From assembly GCA_964497185.1 (NCBI GenBank), contig CAZCBX010000002.1, positions 139,093 to 203,092 of the forward strand: a stretch of DNA of 64,000 nt, written 5' to 3'. Below, one piece after another: positions 9,356-17,381 of the stretch (the stretch's first letter is position 1; each line of letters opens with the position of its first letter). Below the pieces are notes generated by a model that worked only from the letters and a program-made list of their open reading frames with translations, was not told the origin of the DNA and made no database searches. The translations under genes and the position numbers were made by a program. The DNA comes from CAZCBX01 sp964497185. Its GTDB lineage: Bacteria > Bdellovibrionota_G > JALEGL01 > JAGRMV01.

Positions 9356-10336
9356 ATGTCAGCCATTTTAGTTTGTTTAGAACACAAAGATCAAAAAATT
9401 AAAAACGCAAGTTTGGAGCTAGTGGGCAAGGCCCATCAACTGGCTTCGGATTTGTCTTGCAGCGTGCATGGCTTAATGGTGGGACAGGATTTGTCGGGTG
9501 CCATAGACCAAGCCAAAAGCCTTGGCCTGGCCAAACTGTGGGTTGCCGAAGACGCCTCCTTGGAACATTACCATCCTGTCTTAACACCAGCTGTGCTTGC
9601 GCAAGCCGTCTCAGCCAGTCAGGCCAAAGTGGTGTGGTCCACCGCCAGCTCTACAGGCAAAGACATGTTGCCTGTGGTGACGGCCAAAGTCGATGGCGCC
9701 ATGCTTTCCGAATGTGTGGACGTGCAAATCAAAGATGGAAAGCTCTATGGTCAGCGGCCCATGTATGCAGGCAAATGCACCGCCTGGGCATCGGTTCAAG
9801 AGGGCACCACGGCCTTAATGACCTTTCGCCCCAATGTGTTTGAAGCCACCAACCAATGGCCCGAAGCTTCGACAGAAACACAAACCTTAGAAGTGCCAAC
9901 CGACACTCAAAATGTGAGCATCGTTGAGCGCATCGCAGCCAAAAGTGACAAAGTTGATCTAACCGAAGCAGCCATCATCGTTGCTGGCGGACGCTCTTTG
10001 AAAAGTGCAGAAAATTTCTCCATTCTTCAAGAAATGGCTGCCCCGCTAAATGCAGCCGTGGGCGCAACCCGTGCAGCCGTCGATGCAGGCTACGCACCCC
10101 ACAGCATGCAGATTGGCCAAACCGGCAAAGTGGTCAACCCCAAGCTGTATTTTGCCATGGGCATCTCTGGCGCCATTCAACATTTGGCCGGCATGCGCAC
10201 CAGCAAAGTGATCGTGACCGTTAACACCGACAAAGACGCGCCACTTTTCGAAAAAAGCGATTATGGCATCGTTGGCGACTTGTTTGACGTTGCGCCCATG
10301 CTTACCCAAAGCCTACAAAAACTCCTTTCAGAATAA
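9356..10336 (+). CDS. etfA: Electron transfer flavoprotein alpha subunit
   Basis: The FAD-carrying subunit of ETF, 326 residues. The C-terminal FAD-binding domain is clear: VAGGRSLKSAENF, GATRAAVDAGYAP, QIGQTGKVVNPKLYFAMGIS, GAIQHLAGM and VNTDKDAPLFEKSDYGIVGD, in the usual order. TAAGGAG lies upstream of ATG 9356. It forms an operon with etfB. A 13-bp-stem hairpin lies directly downstream. Confidence 0.96.
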   Translation: MSAILVCLEHKDQKIKNASLELVGKAHQLASDLSCSVHGLMVGQDLSGAIDQAKSLGLAKLWVAEDASLEHYHPVLTPAVLAQAVSASQAKVVWSTASSTGKDMLPVVTAKVDGAMLSECVDVQIKDGKLYGQRPMYAGKCTAWASVQEGTTALMTFRPNVFEATNQWPEASTETQTLEVPTDTQNVSIVERIAAKSDKVDLTEAAIIVAGGRSLKSAENFSILQEMAAPLNAAVGATRAAVDAGYAPHSMQIGQTGKVVNPKLYFAMGISGAIQHLAGMRTSKVIVTVNTDKDAPLFEKSDYGIVGDLFDVAPMLTQSLQKLLSE

Positions 10337-10347
10337 ACTTATATATT

Positions 10348-10381
10348 TTGGGGACAGACACCAAAAGTTGTCTGTCCCCAA
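10348..10381. repeat. Perfect hairpin repeat after etfA (REP-like)
   Basis: Arms 10348-10360 (TTGGGGACAGACA) and 10369-10381 are perfect reverse complements (13 bp) around an 8-nt loop. There is no T-run after it, so it is not a standard intrinsic terminator. GGGGACA also begins the stem of the larger hairpin at 27021-27090 in the RAYT island, which suggests a REP-type mobile palindrome rather than a gene-specific signal. Confidence 0.7.
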
Positions 10382-10474
10382 CCTCCATACCCTCCGAGCA
10401 AGAAATATCCGGCCATATTCGAGTTATTTTCTCTTATCGCATCCAAATCACTCATTTTTTTACTTTTTCTAGGG

Positions 10475-10502
10475 TTGACACGACCTAGATGGTGCTTATT
10501 TT
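10475..10502 (+). promoter_or_regulatory. Candidate dnaK promoter
   Basis: TTGACA at 10475-10480 and TATTTT at 10497-10502 are separated by 16 nt. The -35 sits inside an imperfect inverted repeat with TCTAGG/CCTAGA ends, which could be an operator. No CIRCE element was seen. Confidence 0.45.
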
Positions 10503-10562
10503 ACGGGCATAGATAAGAAAAAGCGCCCATCACTCGCGCAAATGTGTAAGGAGAACATAACC

Positions 10563-12464
10563 ATGAGCAAGATTATCGGTATTGATTTAGGCACCACCAA
10601 CTCGGTGGTATCCATTATGGAAGGTGGCGAAGCCAAAGTAATTCCCAATGAAGAGGGCGCCCGTACCACACCATCGGTGGTGGCCTTTCTAAAAGACGGC
10701 GACCGTAGCGTTGGACAAGTAGCCAAACGCCAAGCGGTCACCAACCCCGAAAAAACCATTTTTAGTGCCAAACGATTTATGGGGCTTCGATACAATGAAG
10801 TCACCGAAGGAGACAAAAAAGTTCCCTACAAAGTGGTCGAAGACAAAAAAGGCATGGCCGCCATTGAAATTGATGGCAAAACATACAGCCCTCAAGAGAT
10901 CTCTGCCATGGTACTGAGCAAGCTAAAAAAAGCCGCTGAAGACTATTTGGGCACCACCGTGACGGAAGCTGTCATCACCGTTCCTGCTTATTTCAACGAT
11001 TCTCAGCGTCAAGCCACCAAAGATGCGGGTAAAATTGCTGGTCTGGACGTCAAACGCATCATCAACGAACCCACCGCAGCCGCTTTGGCCTATGGTTTGG
11101 ACAAGAAAAAAGATCAAGTGGTCGCTGTATACGATTTCGGTGGCGGTACATTTGATATTTCCATCCTTGAAGTGGGTGACAAAGTGGTGGAAGTCAAAGC
11201 CACCAACGGCGACACGCACTTGGGTGGTGATGATGTCGATCAAGTCATCATTGACTGGTTGGCCGAAGAATTTAAAAAAGACCAAGGCATCGACGTATCC
11301 AAAGACAAAATGGTCATGCAACGCTTGAAAGAAGCCGCAGAAAAAGCCAAAATCGAGCTTTCCTCCGTCATGTCCACCGATATCAATCTACCATTTTTAA
11401 CCGCCGATGCTTCTGGCCCAAAGCACATGAACATCAGCTTAAGCCGCGCACAATTTGAAAAATTGGCCGGTCCCATCATCGATCGCACCAAAGAGCCCGC
11501 CCTCAAATGCATGAAAGATGCTGGCGTAAGCCCATCCGACATTGATGAAGTCATCTTGGTAGGGGGGTCCACCCGCATCCCTTATGTCCAAAACATCATC
11601 AAAGACGTATTTGGCAAAGAAGGCGCCAAGTCTGTTAACCCAGACGAAGTGGTTTCTGCCGGTGCAGCCGTACAGGGCGGTGTATTGGCCGGAGACGTCA
11701 AAGACGTTCTTTTGCTGGATGTCACCCCATTGTCTTTGGGCATTGAAACCCTGGGCGGTGTGATGACCAAACTGATTGATCGCAACACCACCATTCCGGT
11801 TAAAAAGTCCGAAACCTTTTCAACCGCGGCAGACAATCAGCCATCGGTAGACATTCACGTGCTGCAAGGCGAGCGCGAAATGGCATCGGGCAACCGCACC
11901 TTGGGTCGATTTCAACTCAATGAAATCCCACCCGCACCCCGCGGCACCCCACAGATTGAAGTGACTTTTGACATCGACGCCAACGGCATTGTTTCGGTTT
12001 CGGCCAAAGACAAAGCCACCGGCAAAGAGCAAAAGATTACGCTAACCAACAATTCAGGTCTATCCGAAGAAGACATTGAAAAAATGGTTGCCGACTCGGA
12101 AGCGCATGCCGAAGAAGACAAAAAGAAAAAAGAAGAAGTTACGGTGAAAAATAACCTAGACTCCATGGTCTACAACACGGAGAAAACCTTAAACGAAAAC
12201 AAGGACAAACTCCCTGAAGACAAAGTCAAACCCCTCGAAGATGCATTGGCCCAAGCCAAAAAAGCATTGGAAGGCAATGACCTAGAAGCCATGAAAAAAG
12301 AAACCGAAAACCTCAACCAACTCGCGCACAGCATGGCCGAAGAAATGTACAAAGCCAGCAGCGCCCAAGACGCGTCCGCTCAGGGACAAGCCCCCGAGTC
12401 CGAAGAGGGCAACGTCCCACCCCAACAAGACGACGTGATTGACGTGGAACACAAAGATCTATAA
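10563..12464 (+). CDS. dnaK: Hsp70 chaperone DnaK
   Basis: The ATP-dependent Hsp70 chaperone, 633 residues. The ATPase domain has GIDLGTTNS, VITVPAYFNDSQRQATKDAG, VYDFGGGTFDIS and VILVGGSTRIPYVQ; the interdomain linker is VLLLDVTPLSLGIET; the substrate-binding domain and lid follow; the acidic tail ends DDVIDVEHKDL. ATG 10563 has AAGGAG 9 nt upstream; an in-frame ATG at 10542 would put that site inside the coding region. Neither grpE nor dnaJ is adjacent, so dnaK is monocistronic here, ending in a strong terminator. Confidence 0.98.
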   Translation: MSKIIGIDLGTTNSVVSIMEGGEAKVIPNEEGARTTPSVVAFLKDGDRSVGQVAKRQAVTNPEKTIFSAKRFMGLRYNEVTEGDKKVPYKVVEDKKGMAAIEIDGKTYSPQEISAMVLSKLKKAAEDYLGTTVTEAVITVPAYFNDSQRQATKDAGKIAGLDVKRIINEPTAAALAYGLDKKKDQVVAVYDFGGGTFDISILEVGDKVVEVKATNGDTHLGGDDVDQVIIDWLAEEFKKDQGIDVSKDKMVMQRLKEAAEKAKIELSSVMSTDINLPFLTADASGPKHMNISLSRAQFEKLAGPIIDRTKEPALKCMKDAGVSPSDIDEVILVGGSTRIPYVQNIIKDVFGKEGAKSVNPDEVVSAGAAVQGGVLAGDVKDVLLLDVTPLSLGIETLGGVMTKLIDRNTTIPVKKSETFSTAADNQPSVDIHVLQGEREMASGNRTLGRFQLNEIPPAPRGTPQIEVTFDIDANGIVSVSAKDKATGKEQKITLTNNSGLSEEDIEKMVADSEAHAEEDKKKKEEVTVKNNLDSMVYNTEKTLNENKDKLPEDKVKPLEDALAQAKKALEGNDLEAMKKETENLNQLAHSMAEEMYKASSAQDASAQGQAPESEEGNVPPQQDDVIDVEHKDL

Positions 12465-12490
12465 ACGATCCAGTCCCACCAGGACGACCA

Positions 12491-12522
12491 AAAAGGCCTT
12501 GCCCCAAAGCAAGGCCTTTTTT
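12491..12522 (+). terminator. Intrinsic terminator of dnaK
   Basis: AAAAGGCCTTGC (12491-12502), a 6-nt loop, then the exact complement running into a T-tract to 12522. A standard rho-independent terminator 27 nt after the dnaK stop. Confidence 0.92.
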
Positions 12523-12585
12523 ATTTGGAATTTATTATTTCGCTTTCTTCATACCACCCTGGAATTAAAACATGTTTATTCAATG

Positions 12586-15288
12586 TTATTTATCAGCAAT
12601 TGGATACTCGATTAAGTAAGCGTCAGGTGAAGCATTGATAGATGAATACTTATTGGTTGCTTGAGGATTTATTTCCATGATGGCTGGATTAGGCGTGAAT
12701 ACGCCGTGGGAATGGCTGTTTTTAATTAAATTTTCCATGGCAAGTACGATTAGCGGAGAGTTTGAAAAGCCATGTGGATGATGTTTTATGTCAGAAGGAA
12801 TAGCCAATATTCTATTTTTGGCCAGCGCCAGTTTGCGTATTTCTTCTAATTTAAAAAAGAGGAGTTCTGGATCAATTCCTTGAATTTTATCAATGTACAA
12901 TACAGGTGTTCCGTTGATATTTCCTTCGATGGTTGTAATATTGCCATATCGTTTACCAGTGTTTGTATCTTCAAAAGAAAAATAAATAAATCTTGGGTCT
13001 AGAGCTGTGTATGGATATTCGCGGGTTGAACAGTCCGTCAACGATAGTAAACCTCGAAAAACCGATTCGATGGGGTTGAGGGTGATGATTTTGAAAGCGT
13101 TTGTTAATTTGTCTGAAGCATTACCTTGAACATTTCTTTCTTGTAGGTCATGCATTTCTTGCATTAAATCAGTGTGACGAAACATATTTAGAGGTCCATA
13201 CAATTGATTGTCTTTTTCTTGTATATGTTCGTTGAGATAGTCAGTTAGCTTCCATATATGAAAGTATTCCGGTATGCCTTTATTCACTAGACCAACATTG
13301 ACCACATCAATAAAAAACTGATCAACCAGTTCCAATAATTGAGACAAAGTTCGTATGGAATCATTCGAATATTTGGCTTTTTTTAATTCTTCCTTGATTT
13401 GTTTGTCATCAAAGGCATACAGATAAATGATGTCTAAAACAATCTGGTATAGTTCGTGAACTGAGTGTCCTTCGGCTCGTTTTTCTTGGCTTAATTCAAA
13501 AACTCTTTCGATCAGTCGAAAATACCTTTCTTTTTTTGAGATATTTGTGTCGTTGATATATGCCTTGAAATGATCATCAAATATCTGATCTATCTCATCT
13601 GGTTGTATGAACTTGGTTTTTATACCATTTTGCTTTTCTCCAAGGTTCAACCAAAAACCTCTGTTAGCGTCAATGTTGAAATACAAGCCTCTTAATTTCC
13701 CCGCACGTTTGATAAATGACTTTATTTTTAAATCGAATGACTCAATTAGGGGATACTTTTCCACTTCAACTTTAAGTGGCATATCATTGCTGTATTCACT
13801 TTTAGAAATACTGGAAGTTCGAGCTATTGTAATAACATCTTTGAGTAAATTCGTATCGATACCCCGATAGGCAAAGCTGAATTGAGAATCAATGGTTTGG
13901 TGGTAGAAATTGAAATCTTGGTTTAGCTCGATATTGCCATAGGCTTCGAATTGATAAAGCAATTTAAAAACTTTTTCACAAAGTTGCTGAGATAAGAAAC
14001 CATTGTTTTGTGCACATTGTTTGGCCGCTTCATGCAAGGCTTTTTTGTGATGCAATGTAATTGATCCCGAAAGCGCCTGTTGCAAAAGTTCCCATTGGGT
14101 CACAAACTCTGAGGAAGAGATTTGGATCTTACGTGATCGCCATTTTTCTACGTCGGTTTCATTTTGCGCAGGTAATAGGAAAATAGGGCGTGTGCGCGAG
14201 GTCTTCCTGTAGGAGGTTCGAAGCTCCGGGTTTTCGTACAACCACTGTTGTACTTGACGTTTAGAAACGGGACTGTATTGCAAAATTTCTTTTTTGGCCG
14301 CAGAAGAAACTTTATTTGGAGACGCAATGGCAACTGTAGTGGGAGAGGCGAATGCAGTTTCTGCGGTTGCCGACGTGGGGGCATGAGAACCAATGGAGGG
14401 CATGGATCCACCCTCACAAACCAATGCACCCGATGGACATGGATCGGTCGGGGGTGTGGTCTTGGGCGTGCCGGTTGGCGGACCATTGGGCAGATTGTTT
14501 TTGGATATGCCAACCCAAGAGGGCAGCTCGATTCCATCCAGCCAAGCGCGCATTTCGACCAGTTTTTGTGCAAAAACTTGGCCCACATTCAGGTTTTTTG
14601 CCATGACTGAACCACCGTAGCCGCCCAGACCAAAAAACACCAAAGCGTTGAGCTCTGCAAAGAGATGCTGACCCATTTCGAAATGTTTGTTTTGTTGGTA
14701 CAGAGACAAACAAGTCCAAAAGTTGGAAACCAACCAATATGCAAACAAGCCGACCACGATAACATCTACGAGCCATCCAATCGGCGTGGCTTGCAGTGCG
14801 GCAAATCCAATTGCAAGTCCTGCACCTGTGGCTGCATAGCCTAGATCCAACAGCAGCGTTTCAAAAGTGTTTTCACCGTACATTTCATTCATTTTGGCCA
14901 CAAACCCATCGAAGATCAGCGCTGCTTTGCTCTTCTCGATATTGATTTCTTGAACGCATTGATCAGAGGCTGCATAAAAGGTTAGCATGTGCCCATTGTC
15001 TTTGATGGTTACTTGCGCTTGAGCACTTTGTTCGAAAAATCGTTGAACGCCTTCAAATGTATCACTGGGGGCAATAAGATCTTGCTGAGATAGGGTTAAG
15101 TCAAAAGGAATGATGTTTTGGTCTGCAACCACCTCTGGATCCATGCAGGTTAACTCAGGTGTGCTTGAACCATACATAGCATTTTGGTAATTTTGCATTT
15201 GCTGGGCATGGGCCATGTTTTGTACGTAAGGCCCGAAGGCAAGCACATAACTTAGAACAAAAATGGTCATTTTAGACGCGCTGCGCAT
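12586..15288 (-). CDS. Large secreted/membrane protein, modular, unknown function
   Basis: A 900-residue protein I do not recognise. It begins with a signal peptide (VLSYVLAFG core, likely cut after MAHA). Residues about 30-140 contain paired cysteines. Residues about 145-240 hold at least two hydrophobic segments (GAGLAIGFAALQATPIGWLV and LVFFGLGGYGGSV). A Pro/Thr/Ser-rich linker spans about 265-330, and a long, mostly helical C-terminal region follows, ending with a segment around VLYIDKIQGIDPELLFF. By eye the DNA for the N-terminal third is near 50% G+C or above, while the C-terminal part (below about 14150) is near 35%, so the halves may have different origins. The layout resembles modular toxins or surface effectors, but no catalytic motif or immunity gene is recognisable. 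Confidence 0.6.
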   Translation of the reverse strand: MRSASKMTIFVLSYVLAFGPYVQNMAHAQQMQNYQNAMYGSSTPELTCMDPEVVADQNIIPFDLTLSQQDLIAPSDTFEGVQRFFEQSAQAQVTIKDNGHMLTFYAASDQCVQEINIEKSKAALIFDGFVAKMNEMYGENTFETLLLDLGYAATGAGLAIGFAALQATPIGWLVDVIVVGLFAYWLVSNFWTCLSLYQQNKHFEMGQHLFAELNALVFFGLGGYGGSVMAKNLNVGQVFAQKLVEMRAWLDGIELPSWVGISKNNLPNGPPTGTPKTTPPTDPCPSGALVCEGGSMPSIGSHAPTSATAETAFASPTTVAIASPNKVSSAAKKEILQYSPVSKRQVQQWLYENPELRTSYRKTSRTRPIFLLPAQNETDVEKWRSRKIQISSSEFVTQWELLQQALSGSITLHHKKALHEAAKQCAQNNGFLSQQLCEKVFKLLYQFEAYGNIELNQDFNFYHQTIDSQFSFAYRGIDTNLLKDVITIARTSSISKSEYSNDMPLKVEVEKYPLIESFDLKIKSFIKRAGKLRGLYFNIDANRGFWLNLGEKQNGIKTKFIQPDEIDQIFDDHFKAYINDTNISKKERYFRLIERVFELSQEKRAEGHSVHELYQIVLDIIYLYAFDDKQIKEELKKAKYSNDSIRTLSQLLELVDQFFIDVVNVGLVNKGIPEYFHIWKLTDYLNEHIQEKDNQLYGPLNMFRHTDLMQEMHDLQERNVQGNASDKLTNAFKIITLNPIESVFRGLLSLTDCSTREYPYTALDPRFIYFSFEDTNTGKRYGNITTIEGNINGTPVLYIDKIQGIDPELLFFKLEEIRKLALAKNRILAIPSDIKHHPHGFSNSPLIVLAMENLIKNSHSHGVFTPNPAIMEINPQATNKYSSINASPDAYLIEYPIADK

Positions 15289-15392
15289 ATTTTGTGTATA
15301 ACATATTGCGTTGCATACATGTTGAATTTTTAATTTAATGATATTAAATGCTTATAGGATTTTTCGCTTAAGTATTTCGTGATTTGTATGTT

Positions 15393-16259
15393 TTAGAGAG
15401 GCCCGTTGGGCGGTTCTCCCAAATATATTTCACGCGGGTGCAGGGGGCAATTGTCGGTAGTTCTAAAGACATTGGCAATCAACCCTCTCATTTTACTCCC
15501 ATGATTGGGCATAGAAGCATGGAGCGTACCTGATTGCATAAGCCATACCGTGCCGGCAGGGCCAGTGAGTGAAACTTTAGGATATTTTTGATCAATATCT
15601 TCTAGTTTTTCGGGGGATATGAGCAAGGGCAGATATTCTTCTAAATCTTTTGCAGAATGAGTATTCTCTTTGAGACCAATCAAATGAGGTGTGATGTCCT
15701 CAATGGATATTTTTTGAGAGCCTTTCCATGCCATTAAGGCTCCATTTTCATCTGTCTGGTCCGTTACGGCGATAAGCACGGTCATTATTTTTGAAGAATC
15801 GGGAATGCCATCTTTGTAATGCCAATAAGTGTCGCCACGATGCGGGTCCCATTTTTTCCCTTTTCCGCAGGGCGCTTTTGGATTGTATTTGGTTTGATGA
15901 AACTCAATACTGTTGCCTAGAACTTCTTTGACACGGTCTAATATTGCTTTGTGATAAGCCAATTTTCTTAAAACACCTCTAGCACGTTGCCATCCAAGTA
16001 TCCCTCTTACTGTCTGATTGTCACTTTCATAGGATATATGGATTCCGTCAACAGCTTGATGGATTAGACGCGAAAACTCTTTTTCAATATTAGAAAAGTC
16101 TACATCGGGGATTAAGTTATCTAAACGTAAGTAGCCTTCAGAATGGTACTGCTTTAATTGCTTTTCGTTCATCTTCTTTCTCAAGTATGCTGATACCACA
16201 TCCATAGTTTGCGTATCAATACTTTCTATGCTGAGATTAAGTTTCATCTGAAGGTCCAT
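15393..16259 (-). CDS. Phytanoyl-CoA dioxygenase-family oxygenase
   Basis: A 288-residue protein of the PhyH Fe(II)/2-oxoglutarate oxygenase family. TVLIAVTDQTDENGALMAWK and GSQK match the family core, usually ending in GSHK. SGTLHASMPN supplies the distal iron His, and MRGLIANVFR the 2OG-binding Arg. The first ligand motif reads WDPHRGDTYWH, with two residues between His and Asp where HxD is expected, so ligand assignment is uncertain. The start is either 16259 or the internal ATG 16247. The substrate is unknown. The gene is AT-rich like its neighbour. Confidence 0.75.
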   Translation of the reverse strand: MDLQMKLNLSIESIDTQTMDVVSAYLRKKMNEKQLKQYHSEGYLRLDNLIPDVDFSNIEKEFSRLIHQAVDGIHISYESDNQTVRGILGWQRARGVLRKLAYHKAILDRVKEVLGNSIEFHQTKYNPKAPCGKGKKWDPHRGDTYWHYKDGIPDSSKIMTVLIAVTDQTDENGALMAWKGSQKISIEDITPHLIGLKENTHSAKDLEEYLPLLISPEKLEDIDQKYPKVSLTGPAGTVWLMQSGTLHASMPNHGSKMRGLIANVFRTTDNCPLHPREIYLGEPPNGPL

Positions 16260-16367
16260 GTATTAGTATAGATTGGTTTTTGAAACCCCCAGTGCTTACA
16301 ATGAAGATCATTATAAAACTTGTTTATGCTGTTGACAATTAGCGTCATTTTGGGAATATATGGGACT

Positions 16368-17378
16368 ATGAGAGTGATGGTTTTTAGTGTTTTTTCAATA
16401 TTTTTTCTCTTTTCCAGCGCAGTGGCACAAGAGAGCCTGAACGTTTGTCAGAAATACATAGAAGATCATGGGGATGAGTATTTAACCATTCGTATGTTTG
16501 AGATGAGCCCAGGCAATTATGACCCGCGTAAACTTCATTTTGCAGGACACATCGGCCATTACCTTGAAGATGGATCCAACCACTGGATGGGTGGCAAAGA
16601 TTTGTTTGATTTTGAAGTGGAAGGTGGCGCTGGTGGATGGGTGGGCGACCAATACAAGCAGGAGAAGCACAGTAAAATTTTAAAAAATGGTGAAAACTAC
16701 ATCATTGACCCCAACCATCGGGTGGATTTTTATCGACACTATTTATTGAAACAAGCTTCCATTCCCAATGTTTCTTTTAAGATGATCACCGATGGTCAGC
16801 TTTGTGCGTGCAAAGTAGACAATAGAAAATTGGTCTGCATGCCGGAGTTGTCCCCAGCTTCATCGAATCAAGAAACTGTTTCTAAAAGCGCTGCCATCTC
16901 CGATACTTTGACGTCCTTGCCTGGAGATTCCATACTTGTGAATGAGGTTGAATCAAAGCCGCTGGAAGGTGCTCAACCGACAATGCAGAGAGATTCCATA
17001 CCATCGAATGAGCCATTTGAGACAGAGCTTGCTTTTCAAGCCAAACCCAACTTATGTGAGTATGTTTTAGACCATGTCGTCGATGGCTTTATGGTTGAAG
17101 AAGCTGAGGTGGGTTACAAACCTTATTTGCATAAAAAACAAAGCATGGAGTTTTCAAAATTTGACGATCCGTCCATCTCCGCGTTGATTCTCATTGAACA
17201 TCTTGATTTTCACGGACAAAAGTTGCAATACCTACCATACTATCGAAGTCTCGCTTACCGAATGTTTCCCTGGATTAAAGCATTGGAGTTTCATTTTTAT
17301 TATCAGGGGCTGTGGTGTGAGTGCTCCAAAGAGAAGCGCGTCGAAAAAATTCAATGCCTCGATCCGCTTGGCAATTGA
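16368..17378 (+). CDS. Secreted protein with duplicated cysteine module
   Basis: Unrecognised. From ATG 16368 it has 336 residues with a clean signal peptide (VFSVFSIFFLFSSAVAQ, cut after AVA). The mature protein has two related halves: each opens with N-x-C-x-x-Y followed by a DH pair (NVCQKYIEDH and NLCEYVLDH), has a YYR/FYR motif about 30 residues before its end, and closes with a CxC plus one more Cys before Pro (QLCACK...CMP and LWCECS...CLDP). A Ser/Glu/Pro-rich linker joins them. This implies an internal duplication of a disulfide-stabilised periplasmic domain. Upstream in-frame starts (TTG 16320, ATG 16326) would spoil the signal peptide. Confidence 0.6.
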   Translation: MRVMVFSVFSIFFLFSSAVAQESLNVCQKYIEDHGDEYLTIRMFEMSPGNYDPRKLHFAGHIGHYLEDGSNHWMGGKDLFDFEVEGGAGGWVGDQYKQEKHSKILKNGENYIIDPNHRVDFYRHYLLKQASIPNVSFKMITDGQLCACKVDNRKLVCMPELSPASSNQETVSKSAAISDTLTSLPGDSILVNEVESKPLEGAQPTMQRDSIPSNEPFETELAFQAKPNLCEYVLDHVVDGFMVEEAEVGYKPYLHKKQSMEFSKFDDPSISALILIEHLDFHGQKLQYLPYYRSLAYRMFPWIKALEFHFYYQGLWCECSKEKRVEKIQCLDPLGN

Positions 17379-17381
17379 GTT

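Noticed and set aside
10348..10381. Intrinsic terminator of etfA
   Set aside because: No T-tract after the hairpin; similarity to other palindromes favours a repeat.
14148..14610. Several open frames on both strands over the linker of the 900-residue gene
   Set aside because: GC-rich repetitive linker codons leave all frames open; no start signal or family similarity.
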